Of a DNA stretch of 64,000 bases, positions 37,700-58,636 are shown piece by piece; position 1 is the first letter of the stretch, and every line of letters begins with the position of its first letter. Below the pieces are notes generated by a model. It was not told the DNA's origin and made no database searches. It was given only the letters and a program-made list of their open reading frames with translations. Origin of the DNA: Halisarca cf. caerulea (Eukaryota > Porifera > Demospongiae > Chondrillida > Halisarcidae). Made by a program: the position numbers and the translations under genes. The stretch is taken from contig CAUJGJ010000005.1 in NCBI GenBank assembly GCA_963170055.1, positions 86,201-150,200 on the forward strand, written 5' to 3'.

Positions 37700-40600
37700 T
37701 CATAGTTTTGCAACTTTCTTCATATTAACTTCTACTATGTTCAGACCATCTCTCCGCCTCACTAGCAGTAAAATTCCATTCAGTGATGAGTCTTGAATTG
37801 TTCTAAGCACTGCCTCAGCTACATAATCTGTGCTGAAGTGAAATAAAAATACAAATACTTTAGATTACTTATGGAAAATTTAAGAGCATTAAGAAAAGTC
37901 TTTGATGAAAGTTCAAGTTATTATCATATAAACAGTAGCTGTACATGCATATTGTGCAAAATAATTTGCAAATCTGTATGATAGATGGTTTGTAGACATA
38001 GGGATGATGCCGGGGAAACACTTTTGCGTGGGAGCTACAAAATGCAATCTGTAGTGGGGCAGTTAGTTTGAGTGTGATGTACATTATATGTACATAGCGG
38101 ACGACATCAATAAACCCATGAGGAATTGGATTAATGGTATCATTCTTTGAAAATACAGTGTATCCTCCCTGAACTGAACACCCTTGGGACCAAAGATAAG
38201 GTTTGGTCATAGACACTCCATACTATGTATGTATAGAGTGTCTGTGGTTTGGTTTAGAAAGTTTCCACATTGGAGAGGTTCTATATGTGAAAACAGCCAA
38301 TCCCAGCGGAAGTCAACTTTTCCTCATGGCTGTTTTTCCCCACAGTAGACTATCTAGGCTAGGCTAGGTTGGGTTGCCCTAGACTTCTACAACCATTAGG
38401 TTCGTTAGGGAAGATGAGGTGGCTGGATGCAGCCCTTTCCTGGGTAGTGAATTCCATTAAAACTTTCTAAAGATTGACTGTATAACTATTGCAGTATCCC
38501 TGATGTCGTTGCTTGGTATCTGATTTACTCAGAGTGTCATTCAGCTGCAATTGGGTCACACATACGTACAACTGGCACCAGAGGAACAGTTTGGGTATTA
38601 CAGTATGTGCTGTTGTCAAATCATAGGCAATGAAGTGGTATGCAAAACTCTGGCCAAATTGGCAAATGGAATTTTTACCAGAACTGTTTGAATACAGGAT
38701 GATTGGTAAAATCATGTGAGCTTCAATTTAATTATATGCACTTCATCACTTTGTATCGTTGTCAGTAGTTAATATTATGACCTACAAGTGTAAGGTGGTG
38801 TGGAACTATCCAGAAAGAAAGTTTACCAAATGCAGTACAGATCAACTGCAAGCAATGGGGCTGTCAAAAGTACAACATGACATTTAGAAAGAACAAGGCA
38901 TTACTTTGCTCATAGAAATTGATTTAGAGAAAAATTTAACACCATCAATGTTTTCATTAACATGGAATCAAGGGCAAAGATGACATATCCCATCAAGAAG
39001 AAACGAACAGACAGTAAATATTCCACAAGAAACTTGCCAGTGAGGAGAATCTGACACAAAATAGAAAACAAAATGTACCCCAAAACTAAAACACTGGTAA
39101 ACGTACCTCATAACTCCTAATGAAGCCACTAAATCTTCAGCAAATTGAGAGTCAACATGTGATATTGATTTTCGAAACAATGCTGTGTCTGTGAAAGCTG
39201 GACAGACACAATTGACACGGATTCCATCAGTTGAATACCACTCCTACAAAAAGTGTGGTTATGTAAGCAAATATGCATATTACCAAATATCAGCTAGCAT
39301 AATAACATTATGTAAAAGTCCATTTCTACTGAAAATTGCAAATATTCCATTAATATACATGGAAGAAAAACATGAATTTAATACTATAGTGGAAACAGGT
39401 GAATATTAACTACGCATATAATATATTTTGTGGTTACCTCAATGGACTTTGTGTACCCTATTACACCTTGTTTGGTGGCAGTGTAAACAGGAGCACTTGA
39501 TTGAGGAAAGAACCCTAAATGAATGGAACAAGAATAAATGAAATAAATAAGACAATTAACTAGCCTACTTCCAGGCTAAGTAGTTGCCATGTTCTTTAAA
39601 TACAGTGCAAAATTAATTTACAAATTTCAACAGGATTACAAAGGACAGAAAATGCAAAATCTACCACTATTCTTGTTTGCTCTAAGAAAATGATTCCAGA
39701 CTGAGTACTAGATGGACTAGTGTGAATAACTGCAGCTTAATACACATACCATAATGTGAGCCAAAACATAGATTCTAATATGTATGGCCAAAGCAAAGAC
39801 AGAGGTATCTTGCAGGGATCTCAAGTTGCCTCATGCATTCTTTCAAGGGTTGGAACCTCACAAACTTCTCCTTACACTACAACAACGAATCACGCGGGTG
39901 ACAGGCTTAAAACAATCCATGCTCTTCAACGACACTCTAGACTATTCTTAAATTTAGTGCGACTGTGTTCACGGTGACAGCTGTCAACAAACATCTTGCA
40001 AATACATAAGCGAGTACGACTATGTGATAGGCAAATGATATCAAGTAATTTCAAAACACATGTCATTGACTATAGATACCATTCATCTTACCTGCAGCAG
40101 AGGATATGTTAACAATGACTCCACCTTTTCCACCTTTATTAGTGGACATATATTCAAATGCCATAAGTGAACTCGAAATCACTGCAGTCTGTACATACAG
40201 TAAAGTAGAATATAATTATTAAGATTACAATTAAAGAGAGAAAAAATACTACTGTAGGCAGTACACAAAATGTCATGGTAAGATACCTGGCATATGAAGC
40301 CTTAAGCCTGGTTCACAATATGTCACAAGTGCCCACGTGCACGATGTGACACTCTGTCGTAGTGCATATTTTGGCCATTTTAAATGCACACGAAAACTCG
40401 GATATTATCACATAATTCAATTGTTGCTCAGATTAGAAAGAATTCCTATCCACTACGATAAACTGTGATGCGACCAAAATACACACTGCAACAGTGTTGC
40501 GTCATGTCGTGGGCACTTTTGACATATTGTGAACCAGGCTTTAGTGGAGGGGGGGGGGGGGGTAACCAACAAATTTCTGACACCTCAGGCTGTGCAATTC

Positions 40601-41650
40601 TGCAGAGGTCAGTTAATTCTCTACAACTTTTTCTTCCAAAAACTATCCTTAATTACGGTAGCCATAGTTCAAGATCTAGAAACAGGTCCAACAAACAACG
40701 TGTTCACTACTACACCAGTTACTGGAAAACGTCTGCACAGATTACATTATACAGTATATGTACTTTTGCGCATGTACATAGCTACAAATGTATCATGACA
40801 TGGCTGTGTAAGTGATATCATCTCATTCCTACAAATCTGTTGAAGCAAAATTGACAACAATGTCATTTGAGATGACAAAGACATGTGATACTGTGGGCTA
40901 CACTAAGCACGACTAATGCGTATGTACATATGTATCTGTACATGCAAATACATATACAAACATGATGATCTTACAAGGTTCACGGCAACAGTCTTTTTAT
41001 AGTTGACTTCATCTCCTATTCCAGCATTGTTGCAAACAACATCCAGTCCTCCAAATTTTCTCACGGACTCCTTATAAGCTGAAGTCTACAAATTTGAGGT
41101 GTGGGTGGCATATCAACTTTCTACCAGTATCCTTGCCACTATATCCCTCACCAGTTGTTTCTCGTTAGTCACATCGCAGTGCACAAACAAAACACTATCC
41201 TTGCCAAACTCCTTTTTCAATCCTTCACAAGCTAATTCTCCGACAGTAGGATTGAAATCCAGAAGAGCAACCTAAAAGCACGAACGAGAGCGAATAACGT
41301 GCAAGCATCAGACCTACCAAGTCTCACTCATTTCAATGCAATCTCACTCCCCAGCTAATAAAGTCTCATTCAAGTGAAATATTATGATGAAAACGAACAA
41401 AGTTTTGATTACTGAGATATAGAGTCTAATCCAAATTCGCCAATCTCTAGGAAGTCGTAGACTAGGCGCAATGTGCAACTACAAAACTGTAAATTTAGGT
41501 TGGAGTGTCTGTGCTGCAAACGAATCAATGAAACTTGCGAGGGACAACCCATAGACAAACAGGCGAACTCACCTTGTACGCATTCCTCAAGAGTGCTCTG
41601 GAAATAGCGAGTCCGATTCCTTGAGCTCCTCCCGTTACAATAGCAGACAT
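37700..41650 (-). CDS. HPGD: 15-hydroxyprostaglandin dehydrogenase-like short-chain dehydrogenase
   Basis: Seven exons on the minus strand: 41573-41650, 41152-41271, 40975-41085, 40092-40188, 39438-39514, 39107-39243, 37700-37832, giving 251 aa. Phases agree throughout. Classical SDR features: TGGAQGIG at residues 6-13, an acidic Asp after beta-2 (VALLDF, near 31) favouring NAD+, NNAG near 85-88, the catalytic Ser in VNISSAAG (near 132), Tyr-Lys in VYTATK (146 and 150) and NCVCPAFTDTAL. Order and spacing match HPGD (family knowledge), which oxidises 15-hydroxy prostaglandins and related lipids in the cytosol; the substrate here is inference. The C-terminus is slightly shorter than vertebrate HPGD. 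The last intron holds repeats including one arm of an inverted repeat. Confidence 0.88.
38152..38290. mobile_element. Degenerate pogo-like palindromic element in dehydrogenase intron 6
   Basis: Begins tacagtgtatcctccctgaa, contains acccttgggaccaaaga, and ends with gtttggtttagaaag and gagaggttct. It has the usual layout of the dispersed family described under findings, but the right end is eroded. Confidence 0.5.
38335..38470. repeat. Right member of the inverted repeat pair
   Basis: The reverse complement of 37068-37200: ggctaggttgggttgcccta, gacttctacaaccattagg, gaggtggctggatgcagccc and tgaattccattaaaact. It lies in intron 6 of the dehydrogenase gene. Confidence 0.8.
40305..40540. mobile_element. 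PIF/Harbinger-type MITE
   Basis: Terminal inverted repeats of about 34 bp: agcctggttcacaatatgtc at the left and gacatattgtgaaccaggct at the right, continuing to gtgcccacg / cgtgggcac. Flanked on both sides by tta (40302-40304 and 40541-40543), the target duplication typical of PIF/Harbinger. It has no coding capacity and lies in the third intron of the dehydrogenase gene. Confidence 0.8.
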
Positions 41651-43052
41651 TATTTTAAGCAGATAACGTACAGGCTACAAATATCCAGCTAGCTATAGCT
41701 AGAAGTTACTACTGAAAATCTTCGCTGACATCAACAGCGATCAGCAACACTCGACGACAGCACCTCCTGCACGATGATTTTCCATTTCGTTTCACAATTA
41801 TTAAACTGGAAATGGAAACACTGTACAGCACTTCAAACATGTGTACTGTAATAAGGGTGATCCTGCATGATCTATAATCGATGTATATCATTATCACTGC
41901 ATGAGGTGTACTATATTGGATCAGACTACAGTAGACGTATTCAATGGTCTTACTGTAGTTACTGCAGAAGCTTGATATAAAGGGAATAGTGCATATTGTA
42001 GTGAATAAATTCATGTGACACTGCTTCTTCATACTATGAAAGCTTAGCTGGTCATAGTGAAATTCTCACTCTACAATGTTCTCCTCTACTACTATATACT
42101 ATAATGCTACGTACATATTATGTTTACGTGAAACACCAATATAAACATCATATATCACATAACATGGAGAGAACACAAATAGATGACACATGCACTGGTA
42201 TTGATGAAAATGCCTAACTTCAGTCACATGTGAGCACAGCTAGTGTGCAATAGTCATAAATGGCCTATTGGAATGTCAGAGTTTAAGCTAGTGCTTATCT
42301 AACCAATAGAGTAGTTACTGTATCCCACCAAATAAGACACACTAGTTAATTGTCTCATGCTCACATGCAGTGTCTCGTTAGTAATATCCACATCAACTAG
42401 TAAGCAGTGTCCATGGAATAATGCTGGAATCTTGTATGTCTACAAACAAAGCGTGAGCTTCATGTTTGGCAAAGCTGAATGAATTTACCAACAGTTATAT
42501 ACTTGCAAACATTAAGATTCAACAATAATCAAGAATATATTCATAAAATTTAATGAACTATCACAGCAGCAAATGTGCAAAAATTAACCAAATAATAATA
42601 AATGACTAAATTAATTAATGTTTAATGCATGGTTGGCCAAACCAACTTCAACCTATAAATTACATTCTAAGCTGGGAGAGTGAAGATGGTGGCGTCAGTC
42701 AGTACATGTACAGATGTACATGTGCGTGGTATGGATTCTGTACTAACATTTGAACATGTATGCATGTATGTTATATCAATATACGTACTTACTGTACCTG
42801 AGTCAACAATGAATGCATGTTTGTAGCAAATACAGATAACTACTGTATACTATGTACGTATGAATGCATGATCAATAACTCTTATCTTTGAAGACTGTCC
42901 TTGGACATCTGATTCAGTAGACAATGGACAACAAATGCCACAAATTCGTAAAGAGAAAAGTTAATATTTTTATGAAATCACAAAACAGATTAGCAAAGGC
43001 TGTAATTTCAATATTGAACAACCACTATTAAAAGCAGCACAATACATGCTTG
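41651..43052. other. Dehydrogenase 5' flank and sulfotransferase 3' flank
   Basis: Between the dehydrogenase ATG and the sulfotransferase stop. No gene is firmly supported. On the minus strand 42441-42290 is open after a good acceptor (tttgtttgtag) and is reported as a finding. No canonical AATAAA was found for the sulfotransferase. Confidence 0.45.
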
Positions 43053-44417
43053 CTATTTTGACCAAATAAAATGTACATCAGGTAGGAGGTCCTTAAGCTT
43101 TTTGTTGAAAGGTTCATAAAACTCTGTCAAAACTTGGGCTGTGTCAGCTGACATTGCATCATCTCTGCATCTCTTAAGATGTCTGTGAAACACTATGTTT
43201 TCATTCATTTGCAGCTCTTTGGCATACTTCAATCTCTTCCAGCCTTCAGCATCCAATTCAGACATGTTTAAGAACTTGTACATCTTAATTGCCATGTACA
43301 TAGGACTTTTGACCAGTTCTTCCGTCTGTAAGAATAGAAACTGCTTTCTAGGAAAATAATGCAACCAGTGATACAAGCTGTGGTAATACATGGATATGTG
43401 GAGTTGGAAAAGAAGACATTCGTGAACGGGATTAACCCATTGGTAATAGTGATAAGCACAAAGGTGTTCATCTCTCATATTCTTCATGCAAACTTTGTAT
43501 GCATTTATGTGAGCATGCACAGTTTCATTGAGTGTATTTTTCTTCAAATGCTGAAGAAAGTTTTTTGGACATCGATTTGGGCCTTCAAAATAGAACTGAG
43601 AACACATCCGATCCACAGGATCTTTCATAATAACTATAAACTTGGCATCAGGAAACAGCATAGAAAACATGTAAGGGATGGCATCGATGAATGTAGTACT
43701 GACATTGTTTCCGAATGGAATCATAAATGAGTTAGAAGTGCTGCAATCCGCAGTGATTGCTGAATGTGGAGACTGCAAAATGTCAGCCGATGCTAGTTCA
43801 AACATATGTACATAGTCGGAAATGAAGGGAATTGGTTTGTCCATTGATACACGGCTAGGTCCCCACCATGCTGGTTCCTTGACACTGGCAGAGGCAAAAT
43901 CTTGGTGGATTTTCAAAAGTTTATATAACGTAGTGGTACCACACTTTGGATACCCCAATAGGAAGAAATATGGTAAACATGTTGTATTACCTCGGGCTAC
44001 TTTTATCTTCTCAGAGAGAGAAGGAAGCATTTTAGAAACAGTGTGGGTGTCAGAAGTTCCTTCAGGATGAATGTGCACATTCCAGCAAGGGTTTTTGAAA
44101 CCTGGCAATCGTTTAGATTGCGGGAATAGACTTCTAAATGTGTCAATAAAAGAATTAAGGAGATTGAGCTTGTCCGCATCCCTACTGCTGTGAGAGGCCA
44201 TCCCGGGGAGAGGTGGTGACAAAGTAGAATGGTTCCACAAGAAAATGTCTGATTTACTGTTCTTGGTGAATATTTGGCCAGTTTGAAACCAAGTGCTAGA
44301 GGCTTCGCTACCATGTATTGTATCCACAGATAAAATAATGTTATACCAAACAACTACAATTACCACAATAAATAGAGCAGGCAGACATTTACGTCTGAGT
44401 CTTCTTAGTCTGGCCAT
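43053..44417 (-). CDS. CHST15: CHST15-like carbohydrate sulfotransferase
   Basis: A single open frame of 454 aa from the ATG at 44417 (MARLRRLRRK); an in-frame ATG at 44471 would add 18 residues. The basic start followed by LPALFIVVIVVVWYN is a type II membrane anchor, as in Golgi sulfotransferases. The PAPS 5'-phosphosulfate loop is YPKCGTTTLYKLL (about residues 156-168) and the 3'-phosphate site is KDPVDRMCSQFYF (about 265-277). KEPAWWG shortly after the first motif is typical of the CHST15/GalNAc4S-6ST group (family knowledge), which adds 6-sulfate to chondroitin sulfate in the Golgi. The actual acceptor sugar is unknown. Being intronless among intron-rich neighbours may mean a retrocopy, but the frame is intact. 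Confidence 0.85.
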   Translation of the reverse strand: MARLRRLRRKCLPALFIVVIVVVWYNIILSVDTIHGSEASSTWFQTGQIFTKNSKSDIFLWNHSTLSPPLPGMASHSSRDADKLNLLNSFIDTFRSLFPQSKRLPGFKNPCWNVHIHPEGTSDTHTVSKMLPSLSEKIKVARGNTTCLPYFFLLGYPKCGTTTLYKLLKIHQDFASASVKEPAWWGPSRVSMDKPIPFISDYVHMFELASADILQSPHSAITADCSTSNSFMIPFGNNVSTTFIDAIPYMFSMLFPDAKFIVIMKDPVDRMCSQFYFEGPNRCPKNFLQHLKKNTLNETVHAHINAYKVCMKNMRDEHLCAYHYYQWVNPVHECLLFQLHISMYYHSLYHWLHYFPRKQFLFLQTEELVKSPMYMAIKMYKFLNMSELDAEGWKRLKYAKELQMNENIVFHRHLKRCRDDAMSADTAQVLTEFYEPFNKKLKDLLPDVHFIWSK

Positions 44418-44471
44418 CTGGAGAAGAAGCCAATAGTCCTCACATAAATTCAACCAAAAGTAGGATAGCAA

Positions 44472-45846
44472 ATCTCCTTGTCCCTAGATTGGCAACTATA
44501 TGTATGTACATATACTGCTGATGGGTTTCTCCGTAGGTTTATGACACTGAGTTTTGTACTCTAGCTGTGACCCAAAATATATACATATCTCCTTGCTAGT
44601 ATTGTGGGTAATCATAAAACTTGGCTCGCATGATCTCTAATTGTGATAAGTCATTACAGTTGTTCAAATGCCCCTATTGAGTTTGTATGTATGGATTTAT
44701 TTTTACCAACCAGAGTGGTAGGATGAGTCAGACCCTAAGGAACCTTACAACAGTACAAGGACCTGAGCTTTGCATTGTAATGATCACAAATACCTATCAA
44801 CCATAGGGTAAGCAAGGCTTAATATATGGAGCATAAAAGCAAACTCAACACAGTCAATACGTCAGTATGCAATACCTATGGCCTAGTCACTTGTAGCCAG
44901 ACCTATTCCTCCATTATCAAAAGATAAATATGGAGGTACATATAGGGTAAGTGATGACTAGGTCGAGCCTATGATGGAATGAAAACATAGTGATACTGCA
45001 TAAAAAAAACAATTCTACATAATCCATTATTTACACATGTGATAGAATAGTTGCCAATCCAGGGATTACAGGATCCACAAATAGGTTACTGATATCATCA
45101 ATAAGTACCGCATAGCTTACCACATGACACACAATTAGCATAAATGTTCACACCCATTCACTTGAGGATATAGACACTATACTATAGTTAAGTAGTACAA
45201 AGTTTAAAGTTTCTATATATGGTTAAGCATCTCTGCTACACTGCAATGGACTATCCCTATCCATGCTGACTGGGTGGTCTGACCATAGGCTCGAGATTTT
45301 GCTATGAAATTGAATCCCCTACCTGACATGATGTACTTCTAGGCCAGAGATCTACATCATACAAGGCATAGAATCATAGATAACACAATACATACGTATT
45401 ATCTATGATAGAATCCACGAGAACACATGTGCGTTGCATAAAAGCTGAATTTCCATGAACAACAAAAGAAAGTGTCCTCATATACAGCACATATCGACTC
45501 AACTGTATAGCGCCCCAACTAACTAGACTGTTTCCTTGCGGTATAATGTCGATTCTCACCTTGCAGATCAAGAAGAAAAGGCTCAGCTTGCGTCTGCACA
45601 GCCCAGATCGATCTATGGATACATAAGTACTCGAACATCGCGCCTCGCCATGTTAAACGCTCCACTAGGCGTTAAGCAAACTATTGTGCGCGTGATGATC
45701 AGCTAAAAAGGACATCTCCAAAATGCGGCCACCTTCCAGGACATAATTTGTCTGCCTGTTTGAATCTCTTACATTGACATGTGTACATTTAAACCCTATA
45801 TAACAAGGACAACTCCATATACAGGACAGTTAACTGTGGTCCCAAT
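44472..45846. other. Intergenic DNA upstream of the sulfotransferase
   Basis: No gene is supported. A CpG-richer patch at about 45590-45680 could be promoter-like. From 45790 the sequence takes on the layout of a pogo-like palindromic element (tataacaaggacaactccat, tgtggtccc, gtcctcactacagaggtt). Confidence 0.45.
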
Positions 45847-45922
45847 TAGTCTGGTGAGCTCGCCTGGTGACATCAGTACCCGCTAAATGGCCAAGCGAGA
45901 TAGGGTCGGCTATGCCAGACTA
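45847..45922. mobile_element. Micro-foldback element, copy 1 (76 bp, 9-bp target duplication)
   Basis: Starts tagtctgg and ends ccagacta, flanked on each side by the exact 9-bp repeat ggtcccaat (45838-45846 and 45923-45931). The target belongs to an older pogo-like palindrome. A 9-bp duplication suits a Mutator-like element. Confidence 0.75.
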
Positions 45923-46426
45923 GGTCCCAATAGTGTCCTCACTACAGAGGTTTACTCCAGCTCCACTAGACCCTGCACTGATATCTATGACACATACAAA
46001 CCTGTATTACAATTTCTTAGGGGGTGAATCAGAATGCCACCAGACAAAGTGATATCTCATATACAGACCACTATCACCGCATGAGTCCACCATAATATGT
46101 TACTAGTCTCCTTTGGCCAGGGCATTACTTGGGAGCTGGGATTGCAGAGTAAGTTACAAGTATGTACATGTGCACATGTAGGCTGTTTTATGCAAGTCAT
46201 GTATAACGCATACACAGGATAATTTCGTCATGAAAGCATGCATTTTCTATTCTTGCAAGCTATAGTGCTCAATCATGCTTGTCACACACTAATTACCCAT
46301 GACATCGAATCCCATGAGTTGCGAGTTTGTAATGAATATTGATTATTAATACCACCCCTCATGTATGAAGTGGGGGTGTTCAGGGTCATTAATTCGTGAC
46401 AAACAAGATACAATTTTGACACCGAC

Positions 46427-46882
46427 ATGGAAAAAACGTATGTGCCTGGCATTGATGGTGCAGGTGCAACTTGGCGTCTGTTGTTGGAATTCATTACAGT
46501 TTTTATGTCATGCAATGGATTCCCATTGGTATTTAAAGTGCACAACAGAGCCAACTTCAATATTGGGAGGCAGCTGACTGAGACTTCTTTGAATTCCAAA
46601 TCGCCAACTAACACCAGGTTTGTCCTAGTCTAGCCGCTAGCCCCGTACTTTTCCTCCCGTACGGGGCTAGCGGCTAGACTAGGTTTGTCCATGCTTTGCT
46701 TGTGGGGATATGGGCATTGACCATGCAGTGGGGGTAGTGTTGGTTGGAACTGTCAGTGCCTATAGCTGGACAGTTTTGTGTGACTCCATGAGGTCCAATG
46801 ATGACATGCAATCAATATCGGATCTTGCACTGGTCATGACGATAGCTAATAATATTAATGGTGGTACTGTTGCAAGCAGAAG
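46427..46882 (+). pseudogene. Probable decayed gene fragment of unknown family
   Basis: Two coding-like parts. 46427-46615 reads MEKTYVPGIDGAGATW, PLVFKVHNRANF and LTETSLNSKSPTNT. After the foldback insertion, 46692 onward reads FACGDMGIDHAVGVVLVG, SAYSWTVLCDSMRSNDD and DLALVMTIANNINGG, up to a donor-like site at 46882. With the insertion removed, the two halves are still one frame apart, so at least one indel has occurred, or the exon limits differ from what I see. The family is not recognised. A functional spliced gene cannot be excluded. Confidence 0.35.
46626..46681. mobile_element. Micro-foldback element, copy 2 (56 bp, near-perfect hairpin)
   Basis: Arms 46625-46648 and 46659-46682 are perfectly complementary over 24 bp (tagtctagccgctagccccg and its reverse complement) around a 10-nt loop. 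The exact 9-bp repeat ggtttgtcc flanks it (46617-46625 and 46682-46690). Ends match copy 1 at 45847. Because the target reads AG|GT, the insertion creates GT...AG borders of a 65-nt potential intron at 46618-46682. Confidence 0.85.
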
Positions 46883-48265
46883 GTAATTATAAAACTCAAT
46901 CACAACAAAATTAAATTTGTAGTAAAGTTAATACTAACTTCAAATAGCATGGTAGAACAAAAATGTGGACTTTTACCCCTTGAAAAGTACTAGAAATATT
47001 ATGCGCATGCATGCATGGTGTTGTGCAAGTGCATTCAGGACTGGTAGGTCAAGTATGCCCTAAACCTGGAAATATTCGCAAACATTATAAATTTCATGAA
47101 TTGGGGTCAAATCTGGTAAGCAGAAAAGTTCAGGAATAAAAATTTCACGAGTCTCACCATAATAATAGATTGTCTATACTTTGGAACATGTGCAGAAATA
47201 TTAACGACAATAAAATTGGCGAGTACATGGAGTCAATTTGCGAAAAATGCGAATATTATTGGTCGTGAAAGTTTCTTGATTTAATTAATTAAAGTAATAG
47301 ATGGACCACTAATTGGTGAATTCGAAGTCTAATACAATTCCCTTGCAGATCATGCAAAGTAGTATACTGGTATATGCTTACCTATGTAGCAACACATATA
47401 CACACAGTATAATATTGCAGATCAATTGCATGCATGATGATAAATTATGCAGGTTTTGTCACATGCACACATGTATACACATATAATTATTATGATGAAC
47501 TGCAATTGGTTTCAAAATGTTCGAAGGTTCAAGTTTGCACGATATGAAGTTAATATATGTACACACGTTACCCATGCAGGGTCATGCAGTGCATAGGGTA
47601 TAGGATATACGTGCATGTAGGCCGTGGGAGCTGCATGGCATTGCACTGCATTATAAAGTTTGAGTGTGCATGTGTACTGTATATATGAAATTCATTGTCA
47701 TGCATGCATAAAATACTTGTATTTCAAATAAACCTGTAGTACATGCACATATGCAGAAGAAATTGCAAGCAGTCCATGCAATCCCATATAATTATAGGAT
47801 GGGTTTAATTGGGTATTGCAACAACTACATTTATAAGGGAATGCACACTAGATTGCGTTTCCTACAATATTACTACATGTACATACAGGCCAGGCTATAT
47901 AGTTGGTTATTATGCGTTTTTAATATCTGCCCTCTTGCAACTATAGCAATTGCATGCAGCACTTTTTTCAGTCTAGCAATTAACCCATCCTATAGGGTAT
48001 TACAGTATAAATATTGTGTACTGTATGTGCACACACAGGACATTCAATGACATGCAAACATGGGTCTATGGCTGCATTAGCTTTTGCATAGAACATGCAT
48101 GATTTTTGCCTACCTGAACTTTCTATTACCATAATTATGTGCAGTTTTGCTGGTATAGTGTAGTATGCCCTGTCAAGTGTGTGGGGTGCATATAATATGG
48201 CTGTACTCAATGACATGCACACTGCCCATCCAGCAGTGCCAGAGTTAATGCAGCAGCTCCATATA
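46883..48265. other. Intergenic DNA with dispersed-repeat words
   Basis: At about 47070-47270, attcgcaaac, atttcacgag, tttgcgaaaa and gcgaatatta resemble the element at 3829-4020. The remainder is rich in gcatgcatg and gtacatgtac words. No gene was seen. Confidence 0.45.
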
Positions 48266-48442
48266 CAGTGGAACCTCATAACAAACTCACCTACTAGTGG
48301 AAACCTCTCTATAACAGACTGCTTTTGTGAGACCAGATAGATTGCTGTGAATATAAAGTAACCTCTGGATAGTGGAAACCTCTGTATAACAAAATGTTTA
48401 TGTTTTTCAGGTTCCTAAGTGTCCGTTAGAGAGGTTCCACTG
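48266..48442. mobile_element. Pogo-like palindromic MITE (177 bp)
   Basis: Ends cagtggaacctc and gagaggttccactg, with TA on both outer sides. Internal iterated word: aacctctctataacaga and variants. The middle contains caggttcctaagtg. Confidence 0.75.
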
Positions 48443-48838
48443 TATTCACTTTCACTGTAGTTATGCAACAATTATGGAACAGCTGTATTTTCAATCATTT
48501 ATTATACTAAAACTATAAATGTGCTTACACATAACATTAGACAAAACAGTGAATTGCATGTGTCCATGTGGGGAAATCACACCACAGAGTTGACTTTGTA
48601 CTATCCTGTACATGTAGGAAATGCAGTTTTGGTTTGGTATATATTAATGCAGTGAAAGTATGAAAGGAAAGAAGTTTTCCTACTTTCAGAATACGAAGCA
48701 CTCGGAAGAATTCCCTTCCATTCAATTTACAGGACTGTGCATTCAAACTGAAGTAGCAAGTAAAATATCATTTCAGCATGCAGTTCCAATCATGCATGTA
48801 CGGCTGTGTAAATACAGTCACCGTACGTGCAATAATTA
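48443..48838. other. 3' flank of the WD40 gene
   Basis: Downstream of the WD40 stop codon on the minus strand. No further exon is needed or seen. Confidence 0.5.
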
Positions 48839-58466
<9,628 letters not shown>

Positions 58467-58636
58467 TTTGCTGTTCCCTTGACGACCTCCGCGATTGCAG
58501 CTATTAGATAATAGTATTCATTGAGGTGGATAGTCAGCACTGTACAAATACATATGCAACAATACTGTACTTTAATAAGCACGGTATATCTCGGTATATG
58601 TCCCACGCAGATACGCACATATCATGTATAAAAAAG

